From Protostelium mycophagum (taxonomy: Eukaryota; Evosea; Variosea; Protosteliida; Protosteliaceae): a DNA stretch of 28,012 nucleotides. Made by a program: the position numbers and the translations under genes. The notes beneath the pieces are model-generated. The model had not been told where the DNA came from. It did no database searches and worked only from the letters and a program-made list of their open reading frames with translations. The stretch spans positions 1 through 28,012 of the forward strand of contig MZNV01001058.1 in the NCBI GenBank assembly GCA_002081555.1. Reading direction: 5' to 3'. Of the stretch, positions 13,318 to 23,569 are shown piece by piece (within the stretch, counting starts at the first letter, position 1; every line of letters begins with the position of its first letter).

Positions 13318-16300
13318 ATGACGGAAGGAGGTTGGCAACCTGAGCCGCTTCAGGGTTGGTTGGATGCTGAGAGAAAAGGAAAGAAGAGATGGGTTGTGGT
13401 AAAAGAGTGCAAGCTCTTCTGGTATAAGATGCAATCTGATCCAAGGCATATCGGCTTCATCGGTGAGCGAAGAAGTTGATTCTACTTTTATATCCTTCAC
13501 AGAACACAATCGAACTTTACACATTTTCCCGAAATAACCGTCTATCGATTCTTCCATCATCAAACCTTCTGACAGAATACTTCGCTCCGATTGATTTAGT
13601 TAGATCTTTATCAATGCTCGAATGTGATACCGTTAAGAGAGAGTGCCAGAGCGACTGGCGAACGGAAGATGGTCGGTTTCACTCTGAGTGCTAACTCGAA
13701 GAAGTATCAATTCTTGGTCAGAGACGAACAAGACGCATCGTAAAGATTTACACCTAAATGCTGGACTCACAGTTGCAGTGTCTGGATTGACAGTCTGAAC
13801 CAATACTTGCACAACATCGTTGGACAAGGAACGATAAGAAAGACAGTATACAGGCATACTCCATCCATCCTAGACTCTTCCGACGACATTTTCAATAACA
13901 AAGCGCAAGGTGACAGACGACACTAGAGATCGAGCGATTTATGGAACCTAGGGCAATATGATAAGATGATAGAGATGGGGAATTCACTGCTTGCCGATGT
14001 ACAATCGGATGAAAGGTCATTTCTTACCGGAGAGAAGATCATATGGAAAGTATCTGGTGTACTATATCATGATTACAACGAGCTTGGTGCTGAATACAAC
14101 ATTCAAGGCTCAGCCATCATCACAGTATACAACATCAGATTTATATCGGTAATCTATCTACTATATTATATCATAGAATAATATTATTATACAATAAGAT
14201 AATAGTATAGAATAGAATAATATATTGATACTCACAGGACGATGATTCTTTTAGATTTAATTTTCCACATCTACAAGTGGCAAAGGTGAATATGCAGGCA
14301 GTATATATACTGAGATAGAAAGGTGGAAACCGTGAAGGAGCAATACGGAAACTCACAGAAGAAGCCACAAGTCTATAAGTTAATGAAGAAGGCAGGGAGA
14401 AGTACCATCAGCACATCCTCTGTCACACACTTAGTCATAGACCTCAAAGATGGAAGACGAATTAGATTATCCTTTCCAAATGAAAATCCAGCCTCAACAA
14501 AAGAAGCAGATGAGAAGGTATTTACGATTTAAATAAATAACAGAATAATATATCTAGGTGCTGGAAGAATTTGAAGGACAGATGCACGTCGCCTTCCCAT
14601 ACTCTCTTAATGCTCTTTTCGCGTTCAAATTCCATCAGCAGAGAGAGGAACAAGTACAAGAGTTGGTCTCACATGTAAATAAGATTGATTCCTCAGCATC
14701 ATACTGATCCATATAGATTGAAGAGACATTGAATAGTTCCAATTGCTCAGAAGAATATGTGGATAGGCTAAAAAGTAATCAAGTCCCAGTGATATAACTA
14801 TATCTAAAGATAGATAGACACCCATTACGAGCTGACGAGTGTTGCCGATGGGTGGAATGTCTACAATCCTACAGATGAATATAACAGAATTGGAATCCCA
14901 AATGATCATTGGAAGATTTCAAACGCAAATGCAGAGTTCCGATTATGCAAGAGTTATCCAGAGTTGTTAGTCATACCCGCTGTTACTACTGAACAAGAGA
15001 TCAAGAAGGTGAGACTCACCTCTATAAATAGAGAGAGGAATATAATCATTTATTAGGTCGCATCCTTTCGATCTATAGGACGAGTTCCGGCGCTTACATG
15101 GCGTCATCCTGACACAACTAAGAATGTAGTGATAGTGAGATGTTCACAACCGAGAGTGGGTCTCACGAACGAGAGATGTTTAGAGGATGAGGAATTATGC
15201 CAAGCTATTGGTATTAATAACCCTTCCAAAATATATTTTATGGATGCTAGACCAAAAGTAAACGCCATGGCAAATCAAGCGAAGGGTATTCTATTCATCA
15301 TAATATATTCACGATAACATATTCACGATAACATATTCACGATAATATATTCACGATAACATATTCACCATAATATATTTACCATAATACATGATTAATG
15401 AATACGATAGGATCTGGATATGAGAATATGGCACAATACAAGAATATGGACCTCAAGTTTCTCGGCATCGACAACATCCATGTTGTCCGTGGAAGCCTTC
15501 AAAAAGTAAATAACAATTAATACAATTAATTATTGAAATAATACAGTTACAATCGCTGTGTTACACGAGGGCTGGTGAGAAGAAATCAAAGTGGTTATCC
15601 TCATTAGAGAGCACCACTTGGTTGTCCTTACTCAGGAGGATATTGAAAGGTAATATATTATAATATTATACATCTTCATCATTAACCAGATCAAAGGTGC
15701 TAGAAGGATAGCTGAATTGGTCGATAAAGGAAACAGCGTCATAATACATTGCTCTGATGGTGAATATATATAAATATATAAATATATATAAATATATATA
15801 TATAAATAGATGATATTGATGATATTAGGGTGGGACAGAACATCACAATTATCTGCATTAGCAGAGCTATTATTGGATCCTTACTATAGAACTATTCGTG
15901 GTTTCCAGGTGATTATACAGTTTGTATATTGAATATATATTGTTGAATATATATTGAATATATGTTGAATATGATAGGTTCTAATAGAAAAAGACTGGTT
16001 ACATTTTGGACACAAATTTGCAGAAAGATCCGGGCATCTCTCCTATGATATAGACAAAGAATACTCTCCTATCTTCCTACAATTTATGGTATGTCAATAC
16101 GAATGATTGATCTGAGAGGTACAGGATATTGTACATCAAATACACAGACAATTTCCTTTTGAATTTGAGTTCAATAACAGCTTCTTGATTCACGTGTTGG
16201 ACCACGTGAACAGCGGATTATATGGTACATTCTTATGCAATTCAATGCATGAGAGATTACAAGGAAGAGTATGTATATTTATCTTTGGTTATTATCATAA

Positions 16301-17512
16301 CAATCGTAAGGTCACCTCAGAGACGTATTCATTATGGACCTTCACAAATCACCCCAGGTGATATTATATCTTATTGAATATAATAATATATTATTTCTTA
16401 GTGATTATGTACTCAAAATAATCAGCAACATAAAGAAATTTATGAATTCATCGTACCAATCACCTTTCGCCGAAGGACAGGACCCATCTACAACACATCT
16501 TGTACAATTTATAAACCCCTCCGTCAGTGAACCACACATACAGTTATGGGAGGCTTATTTCTTTAGAGGTGGGTGGATCTACAATTGATTGATATTAACA
16601 ATGATTCAGGGAATAGGCAATTATTTCTCCCTGAGGAGAGACTGCAGCACATCGATGTGTGTACTTCCATCATCAAAGACCATTACTTCAACTTGGAGGC
16701 TGTTCTCAGGAAATTAATCATGGATAAAGAGTCATGTAGTTTGGAGCAGTTACAAGGATTATACGAAGTAAGCATGAAAGCACATTAAATACTAATATAC
16801 ATTAGCAATTCTTCATGGATCAGATCATCTACGCCCCTCAATCGACCCATGCCCATCTAGAGGTGAGTAGAGTAAGATAACTATGTGAAAGTAGTTAAGA
16901 CCATTCAGATTGATGAGAACGAAGATTCGGAGGATGATAACTTCTCCGAAGTTGCGGAGGAGGTGTTGGAAAGTGCGTCACCTAGGCCAACATCGATGGA
17001 GCACTCCCCCCCATCTTCACCATCCATCGGTCTATTAACTATGTCTATGTTGACAGAACAAGGCATAATCAAGCAAGGTTTTCTTTCGAAAAAGTTAAGT
17101 TGCTTGGGTTGAGTTGGTGTAATTATTTATAATTCATCAGGGAGGCATGCGCACCAATTGGAATCATCGGTATTTTGTGTGCACACGTCAGAATCTGGCC
17201 TATTTTAAGAAACAGAATGACACGCGGCCTTGTGGTGTCATTCCCTTGTACATTTTCCGCGTATCAATTTCAGATCGAAAACCACACGCATTCTCTGTGC
17301 TGATACCAGGTAAAAATAATAACAAATCATTCCTTACGTTGTTTGCAGATCGCACTTACCACATCATGGCCTCAAATGATGAAGAGCGGGATGAGTGGAT
17401 ACAAGTGCTAAGAGAATTAGAGCAGGACGGTGGAGCAATAAAATCAATTCACTCGAGGGCAGGAACCTTCTCCACAGATCACAACGAGGCCCTGAATCAG
17501 AACCATGCATGA
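13318..17512 (+). CDS. PH / PH-GRAM / myotubularin phosphatase / PH protein
   Basis: Predicted phosphoinositide 3-phosphatase acting on PI3P and PI(3,5)P2 of endosomal membranes. 23 exons sum to 3,003 nt (1,000 residues). Order: an N-terminal PH domain (about 10-120; [31 protein letters not shown], terminal Trp in VWIDSL); a PH-GRAM domain (about 150-300); the phosphatase domain with [39 protein letters not shown] and the active-site loop CSDGWDRT (Cys about 571, CX5R intact, so catalytically competent); an acidic Ser/Pro linker; and a second PH domain (about 893-985; terminal Trp in DEWIQVL). The loop is split between exons ending 15759 and starting 15829. A 39-nt stop-free intron (17310-17348) lies in the last PH domain. 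Junctions near 13604, 16426 and 17145 were chosen to preserve domain sequence and are less certain. The stop is TGA at 17510-17512. Confidence 0.92.
15293..15390 (+). repeat. 14-nt tandem repeat inside a myotubularin intron
   Basis: Seven head-to-tail copies of a 14-nt unit, consensus ATTCACGATAACAT, fill most of the intron 15286-15410. The copies at 15307 and 15321 are identical, and the outer copies are more diverged. The next-but-two intron (15760-15828) is a simple TA-rich run. Confidence 0.9.
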
Positions 17513-17836
17513 TAAATTATAATTTTTATTTTTGTTTTTGAATCATGAATTCTGATAAAGGGCATTCTTGACTCGGGAGAGAAGTGGTTCATCTACATCA
17601 ACCTTTCTTTGTCAGCACCATTTCGAATCACGCCAACTCACATAAAGTCCTCTCTGCTGCTTTGATCTCACTGATATCTCCCTTCTAAGGTGTTCTTCGC
17701 TCTTTGCATGTTCAATCAGCCCATCCCAAGAAAAAAACAACATCATCTGTGAATTGACAGTACATCTTAGTGGGCAGATGTTACTCTGTTCGAGTAAATA
17801 TAATTCATCTCTGCAGATAATGTTTTATATCCATTA
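17513..17836. other. Convergent 3' intergenic region
   Basis: Lies between the stop of the plus-strand myotubularin gene and the stop of the minus-strand repeat protein, so it holds both 3' UTRs. I see no further gene or clear element. Confidence 0.5.
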
Positions 17837-18921
17837 TTAATTGAAGTCACCTGAATATAGCTTGACAAGTCTATCAATACTGACCGTGGTGGGTGGTACC
17901 TCCTCTTCATCATCAATTGCGCTGGCATACTTCTTGACACCTTTTGTCGTATTCCAGTTTTAATATTATTCTCCATTATATTACTCTCCATTCTGTTATT
18001 CTCCTTGAGATTATTCTCCTCTATATTACTCTCCATTATGTTATTCTCCACCATATTACTCTCCATTCTGTTATTCTCTTCTATATTACTCTCCATTATG
18101 TTATCCTCCTCTATGTTATCCTCCATTATGTTATCCTCCTCTATATCATTCTCCGCTATATTACTCTCCTCTATATTATTCTCCTCTATGTTACTCTCCA
18201 TTATATTATCCTCCTCTATATTATCCTCCATTATATTATCCTCCTCTATATTATCCTCCATTATGTTATCCTCCTCTATATCATTCTCCGCTATATCATT
18301 CTCCGCTATATTATTCTCCTCTATATTATTCTCCTCTATATTATTCTCCTCTATATTATTCTCCTCTATATTATTCTCCTCTATTATATTTGAATATTTG
18401 ACGTTGTATTGGAATGATACTGTAGTATTTAATATGTATTTAATAAAGTGGTTCAGGAGTGCTCACTGTCTTCCTCCGCCTCGAATGTGATATTCCGCCT
18501 CTCCTGTCCTCTATTTCCAACGCTCAGCCTTAAGTTGTCAGAGGGAAGATATTGAAGGTGTTGTGTTGGTGGCAGTATATTGACGTGTTTTATCACCACT
18601 TTCAGGCTTCGCATTTGACGTTCCTCTTGAAATAAAGTTTTGATTTTACTGAGAGGGTTCTGAAGAGTAACGAGCCACCAATCCACTCCAAAAGGATGAT
18701 TGTTGAATAACTAAAGTATAACTTACTCCTCACTGTTTGCTTGAGCTTACCTCGCAAAGATCAGACAACAGTTCTCTCTTCATCCGATTATCCTTTGTTG
18801 GTAGATTTAGTTCTTTTATCATTTGAACCAGGTCTCGAAAAGATCAGCGGTTGCCGGGTGGATGAGATAATGAAATACCTAATTTATTCAAAATCGTCTC
18901 CAATTCCCTCTTTCGCGGCAT
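17837..18921 (-). CDS. Acidic pentapeptide-repeat protein (hypothetical)
   Basis: Minus-strand model of five exons (18921-18879, 18833-18751, 18623-18467, 18419-17985, 17940-17837; 273 residues). The N-terminus, MPRKRELETILNKL then DLVQMIKELNLPTK, has the helix-turn-helix spacing of a SAP-like motif, but this is tentative. A basic, probably folded stretch follows (SLKVVIKHVNILPP). From about residue 100 to 240 the protein is almost entirely five-residue units of the type N-I-E-E-N/D, N-I-M-E-D or N-I-M-E-S, encoded by 15-nt tandem repeats. It ends KKYASAIDDEEEVPPTT...YSGDFN. The strong negative charge suggests a disordered linker or a basic-protein/nucleic-acid partner. No family recognised. 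Splice sites close without frame loss, but the repeats hold several GTAATA sequences, so the exact exon 4 donor is uncertain. Confidence 0.6.
17964..18389 (-). repeat. 15-nt coding tandem repeat (about 28 units)
   Basis: On the plus strand the unit is close to ATTCTCCTCTATATT with variants. The last five units near 18310-18385 are almost identical; those near 17970-18110 are more diverged. Because the unit is a multiple of three, it keeps several frames open on both strands, which explains the long plus-strand frames at 17944-18393 and 18005-18490. Confidence 0.9.
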
Positions 18922-19425
18922 TCCCTCACTTCTGAATGAGGTTTTCGACCGCAAGCTGGCCTGTTTTACAACTGGTCTGTCGCAGCTGGGACGAAGTGAC
19001 TTTTCCATAGTTTTTTTGGTCATGTGGCGATGTGCTCGTCATACCGAGGAAATACTAATCCACATTTTACTTCATCTTGTGCAATAATGCTGCTCCAGAA
19101 AAGGGCTGGAACCAACTAATTGATCAGATCGCAATCATCCAAAAAATGTCAAAATCACTTTAAATCGCTGAGGAAGGCAGTGAGCAAAGAATGCATCACA
19201 ATATGCACCCAATGCAATTTATTCAATCATACTTGGTCACGTGACCAATTTGGAACGAACCAAATTTGCGGGATATAAACTAAAATTTTGGAACAAACCG
19301 TGAAACTGGGATGACTCCCAGCCAAATTTGTCGCCCGACAGATTTCATTGATCAAAGCAACAATTGAACAGAAGGAGATATTCATTATGATCACTGAAAA
19401 GGTAATTCAGAAAGTTGTACATTGT
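18922..19425. other. Intergenic region with a CACGTG palindrome
   Basis: Upstream flank of the minus-strand repeat protein and 3' flank of the minus-strand light-chain gene. Contains the 16-bp palindrome annotated separately. No gene seen. Confidence 0.5.
19233..19248. promoter_or_regulatory. Perfect 16-bp palindrome TTGGTCACGTGACCAA
   Basis: An uninterrupted palindrome centred on the E-box CACGTG, with the extended core GTCACGTGAC. It lies about 310 nt upstream of the repeat-protein start codon (18921, minus strand). bHLH or bHLH-zip factors bind such sites in other eukaryotes. Binding here is inference. Confidence 0.5.
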
Positions 19426-20045
19426 TCATTTTAATTTGTCTCCAACGGGGTAGTGATTTACAAGCATGGACACAAATTCGTTGTAGTCCACACCCCCATT
19501 ACCATCCACCTTGGCTTCTCTCATCAGTGCATTTACCTATATTAAGTTAACGATGAAGTTCAAGAAGAAATCAATATTACCTCTTGTGAGGTGAGAGCGT
19601 CACCGAGATTTCCGAGAATTTGTCTCAGTTCAGGCTCAGAGATCTTCCCATTGTTGTTGCTATCCAAAGCCTTGAAGGCATTCCTCATGGGTTGGTCCTG
19701 GTCTTGGGGGGTTGCCATCTTCTTTGTCTTGTAGATGGTCTTCACCCGGTTGAGATCGAGTTTGTCATTTCCTTCAAAAATGAGCTTGAAAATGAGAGAA
19801 ACGCGCTCACCGACATCATTCAGTGCATCACTTAATTCCTTCTCGGTAGGATTTTTGCCTTGAGTCGTTAATGGAGTTCGTATTCCCAACCACTCACCAA
19901 GGGCTCTCAAGACAGTGCCGAGTTGGTCTTTCTGCAAAAAGCCCTGCTTCCTTGCATCGAAGATGTTGAAGCACTCCTCAATATTCTCTGTGGTCGCTGC
20001 CTGGAAACATCAGATTTCTCTATTGAGCGTGAAGGCACCCACCAT
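19426..20045 (-). CDS. Myosin essential light chain-like EF-hand protein
   Basis: Calmodulin-superfamily protein, best read as a myosin light chain of the essential type. Minus-strand exons 20045-20043, 20000-19898, 19858-19811, 19771-19581, 19536-19426 give 151 residues, the usual length for such light chains. Four EF-hand positions are visible. Hand 1 (FDARKQGFLQ) and hand 2 (VGNDKLDLNR) lack the acidic ligands. Hand 3 (DSNNNGKISEPE) is complete and could bind Ca2+. Hand 4 (KVDGNGGVDYNE) has Lys at loop position 1 and is probably impaired. LGTVLRALGKNPTEKEL is typical of light chains. The first coding exon is only the ATG; the 42-nt intron (20001-20042) follows it directly. The next two introns are both 39 nt, stop-free and in frame. 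Its likely partner is a myosin IQ motif; whether that is the myosin I about 8 kb away is unknown. A divergent calmodulin is the alternative. Confidence 0.85.
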
Positions 20046-20348
20046 GTCTTTTGTGATATTTTGAAGGTGCTCAACACTAAAACGTGTCGCCGAGCTCCTC
20101 CACCAGGAGAGGGGAGACCTCAGACAATTCCTGGAAGAGGAGATTGGTTTTGTCCGCGTTTGGTTTTCCGTGTCATGTTTGCGAATTTAATTCGGTCATT
20201 GACACTTGGATTGACGAAATCACTTTAGCCATAGCCTTCTTCGAGAGCATCTCTCCTGCATTAAGGATCTTATAGCTTTAATGCAAGAAGCACCTCTTAC
20301 CAACCATCATTTACACAGACCGCTGCATTCACACTGTAGCAACAAGAT
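20046..20348. other. Divergent intergenic region (5' flank of the light-chain gene)
   Basis: Should hold the 5' UTR and promoter of the minus-strand light-chain gene. A short inverted repeat, CTCCT...AGGAG, lies near 20096-20112. I see no gene. Confidence 0.4.
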
Positions 20349-20503
20349 ATGTCCTACCAATCAAATTTTGGGAGGTATTATTACAGAGTCAGTCATCTGT
20401 TTGTGGGTTCTAATTTCACTGCAGGACTGGGATTGTGGAAGAGGTGACCTCCATCTCAAAGAAAGAGATCAGCGAGTGGAAAAGGGAAATTCTTGCACAT
20501 TGA
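20349..20503 (+). CDS. Possible 34-residue micro-protein gene
   Basis: ATG at 20349, MSYQSNFGR, then a canonical 50-nt intron (20375-20424: GTATTA donor, TTCTAAT branch-like site, CTGCAG acceptor), then TGIVEEVTSISKKEISEWKR and a short end before TGA at 20501-20503. Joined exons total 105 nt and stay in frame. No family recognised. The composition (amphipathic and charged) and the good intron argue for a real gene, but the product is very short. It may be the start of a longer gene whose next exon I could not place, or part of the NAPRT leader. Confidence 0.35.
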
Positions 20504-20799
20504 GGAATAATATTGCAGAGAATTTATAACTGATCAAAGGAAACATGCACTATAATATTCCCTGCATTGATTACTCTCGGTTCTTGTCGGACGAGTAAGA
20601 GGAAGCCTGCCTTGCCGACTATTCCTAATAAGAGGATGTTCTGGGCGATCGATGAGCACGCAGATAAATTTGGAAATAATTATTTCGTGTTCCCACAAAA
20701 CACCGCGGAATCACTAGAATCCGCGAAGTTTTTAGAGGAACGGAAACCATCTCATCGCTTCACTAATTCCCCCCAAAGACAAGTTGAAGGCGATCCACC
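20504..20799 (+). other. Leader region upstream of NAPRT with an open frame
   Basis: An open frame runs through this stretch into the NAPRT exon in a different phase. Its 20630-20790 part reads like protein (MFWAIDEHADKFGNN...). A 6-bp inverted repeat CGCGGA/TCCGCG lies at 20704-20725. No start and splice structure could be fixed, so I do not call a gene. Confidence 0.35.
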
Positions 20800-22921
20800 A
20801 TGTTTAAAGACCCCAAGAATGAAGCCGCAAGACGCTTTTCCAGAAGAGACAGTGCTGTTGCAGACATCTCGAAGAGTGATACCGTGACACCTGCGCCTAC
20901 CTCCTCCTTTGTCAATCCTCTTCTAAATGATCTTTATCAGATTACTATGGCGTACTCGTATTGGCAACAAGAGAGACACGAACTCCATGCTGTCTTCGAT
21001 CTCTATTTCAGGAAAAACCCTTTCGAAGGCGAATTCACATTGTTTGCTGGTTTGGATGAAGTGGTAAGTCAATCCGATGGTACCAGGTCACTCACAACTT
21101 GGTAGGTCAAACATTGCAGCAATTTCAAATTCGAGACCGAACACATTGAATACCTGAGAAAAAGTCTTCCTCACTGCAAACCTGGTTTCTTTGATTGGCT
21201 CGCCACCACCAACTGCAACAAGATCAAGATCTATGCCATACCCGAGGGAACCATCGTCTTCCCCAGACTTCCTCTTATCCGCGTAGAAGGTCGCTTTCGA
21301 AACTGAAACAAATTCTTACAGAGACAGGGCCTATCGCTATCGCTCAGATGTTGGAGACTACCTTATTGACTTTGGTGAATTTCTCCTCCCTTCTGGCTAC
21401 AAATGCCTTGAGACACAGGATCGTCACCGGTCCCAACAAGACTCTCTTTGAATTTGGTCTTCGTCGTGCACAAGGTAATATCCTAGGGTGGTATTCTACA
21501 TGTACATTTAACTCCTATCAACAGGGCCAGACGGAGGAATGAGTGCTTCTCGTTACGCTTACATGGGAGGTTTCGATGGGACGAGTAACGTCTTAGCGGG
21601 TCACCTTTTCGGCATACCCATCAAGGGTGAAGAATTATAAGTAAAATGAATATTGAATCGATTAGGTACTCACGCACATGCTTATATCACTTCCTTCACT
21701 GATCCTTCAGAACTTAAAGTTAGACACCTTCTGGATACACAGGTGAATATATTATCCATAAATATATATTCATAGAGATGAATAGGGTAAAGAACATGAC
21801 TTTTGGCAAATAGTAGAGAAGGTATACAATGAGGGAGGACTGAGGAGCGGTACTAACCGTGGTGAATTAGCTGCTTTCTCCGCTTATGCTATTTCCTTTC
21901 CAACTACCTTCTTGGCACTTGTCGATTCTTACGACACTCTCAAATCTGGTGTCTTAAACTTTTTAGTTGTGGCTGTAGCTCTTCATAAATTGGGTATGAC
22001 TACATATGATATTATACATATATACTTAGGATATGAATGGATATTAGGGTATCGTGCAGTTGGGATAAGATTAGATTCAGGAGATCTTGCCTATCTCTCT
22101 AAAGAAGCTAGATCACTCTTCAATAAATGGGGAGAAAAGTAAGTTATAAATAATCATAATCATACTCACTCACGCAGGTTTGGCATCGACTACTTTAAGA
22201 CATTAAATATCGTCGCCTCTAATGACATCAATGAGAAGACATTAGCCTCCTTAGAACAACAGGGACATGAGATTGATACATTCGGTATTGGTACCAACCT
22301 GGTCACTTGCCAAGCTCAACCCGCCCTCGGTTGTGTATACAAGCTTGGTATTACTATTATTATTATTATTATTTCTTACAGTGTGCAGTGGAGATCGACG
22401 GAAAACCTCGCATCAAGCTATCTCAAGACATGGTGAAAGTGACCCTTCCCAGCAGAAAGAGCATATACAGGCTTTGGGGACAAGCTGATTACCCACTTGT
22501 GGACCTCTTGACCATGGAGAATGACTCCACTGTGCCAACAGTTGGAGAACGCATTCAGGTACATTTATTCTTTATAGATATGAATGTTGACTCATATAGA
22601 TATTACATCCTTTTGATCAAAAGAAGAGAGCTTATATCACACCAAGGCGAGTGGAGCCTCTTCTGAAGTTATACTGGGATTGTGGTGTTGTTGCTGAGGA
22701 ATTCTTATCACTCGACCAGATACGCCAGTACGCCATATCCCAGGTGATGATTGCACAGTGGGCTTCTTCAGGGGTTGAAATCGTCACAGGTGGAGCAGAT
22801 GAGACCTGATCACTTGCGTTCCTTGAATCCAACACCATACAAAGTGTCTATCACCGACGACTTGCACAAAACTCTCTACAAACTCTGGAAATCAGAGGTT
22901 CCAATCGAAGATTTGTCCTAA
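20800..22921 (+). CDS. naprt: Nicotinate phosphoribosyltransferase
   Basis: Converts nicotinate, PRPP and ATP into nicotinate mononucleotide, the entry step of the Preiss-Handler NAD+ pathway; cytosolic. Eleven exons (20800-21063, 21106-21289, 21328-21474, 21525-21626, 21666-21742, 21786-21993, 22048-22138, 22178-22347, 22389-22558, 22600-22743, 22799-22921) give 559 residues, close to the animal enzyme. Visible family blocks: [17 protein letters not shown] near 40; [23 protein letters not shown]; the stretch [29 protein letters not shown] (quoted in pieces: FGLRRAQG, then GGFDGTSN); GTHAHAY; the phosphate-binding GIRLDSGDL; and [10 protein letters not shown] poorly conserved ~38-residue leader precedes the enzyme core; ATG 20800 has a favourable CCACC context. 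The intron 21994-22047 is stop-free and 54 nt. AATAAA lies at 22935. Confidence 0.95.
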
Positions 22922-23569
22922 AATATCCTTGATGAATAAATTCTTTCCATTATTTTGTGGCTTGCATTATATAGAGAATATTACAGTTCATTTATCTACG
23001 ACTCACCACACACAGAATGCTTGCTTCCTGTGATCAGTTATAAATTCTCTACAAAACATTTGTTAGCTGCACACAAATTAGGCAGATGATTTGTGAGCTT
23101 TTGTGTGTCTGGAGCATGTTTTGAGCAGACTGGATGGAAATATCTACACATCTCAGGCATCGATGACATCATAGTAAAATGCACCAATAAATTCATATAA
23201 TCTATTATTCATGTACCATCATTGACTTGGTTGTTCAAAAAGATCATACAATTCCCTTTAGTACAGCGGTCAGTATTGGAGGCCCCATCGTGTCAACTGT
23301 CCCCATATCAGAGGAATTTGAAAGTCTGGGGCGCTCAACAAAAACCCTCAAGTCGGTCGCTTGTTGGTATTGCTGTTGATGATACAACCCACTTCTGCTG
23401 GAATTCATCCTTCCTCCAAAAAAACAAAAAAAACACAGAAATTCGGATGAAAAATGCAGTTGTAGAACGTAGTCCACTTTTGCATTTGCCCAGATCCCCA
23501 TTTCAAGGTGGGCATCTTCCTCCCGTTTCAAATATTGCCTTAGATTGGATCTATACTCAATATCATCAG
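22922..23569. other. Intergenic region containing repeat copy A
   Basis: Begins with the NAPRT 3' UTR. Holds the dispersed repeat annotated at 23007-23130 and an A-rich run near 23418-23436. A 95-codon minus-strand frame (23244-23531) crosses this A-rich run and resembles no family. No gene supported. Confidence 0.5.
23007..23130. repeat. Dispersed repeat, copy A
   Basis: Shares the ordered blocks GCTTCCTGTGATCAGTT, AAATTCTCT-CAAAACATTTGT, AGCTTTTGTGTG and GAGCATG-TTTG-CAGACT with copy B at 27850-27945. Copy A carries about 30 extra bases in the middle (roughly 23064-23094). Confidence 0.85.

Noticed and set aside
13476-13694. Plus-strand frame in the first myotubularin intron
   Set aside because: Joining 13462 to 13604 gives the expected PH-domain strands. 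The intervening frame does not fit and loses phase.
15293-15390. Possible CRISPR-like array
   Set aside because: Units are directly adjacent with no unique spacers and lie in a eukaryotic intron; this is a minisatellite.
18005-18490. Long plus-strand frames over the 15-nt repeat (also 17944-18393)
   Set aside because: They exist because a stop-free 3n repeat keeps frames open on both strands. The translations are monotonous Ser/Ile/Leu strings, and the minus strand gives coherent flanking exons with splice sites.
23244-23531. 95-codon minus-strand frame upstream of COX6a
   Set aside because: It crosses a homopolymer-rich A run, has no recognisable domain and no convincing splice or start context.
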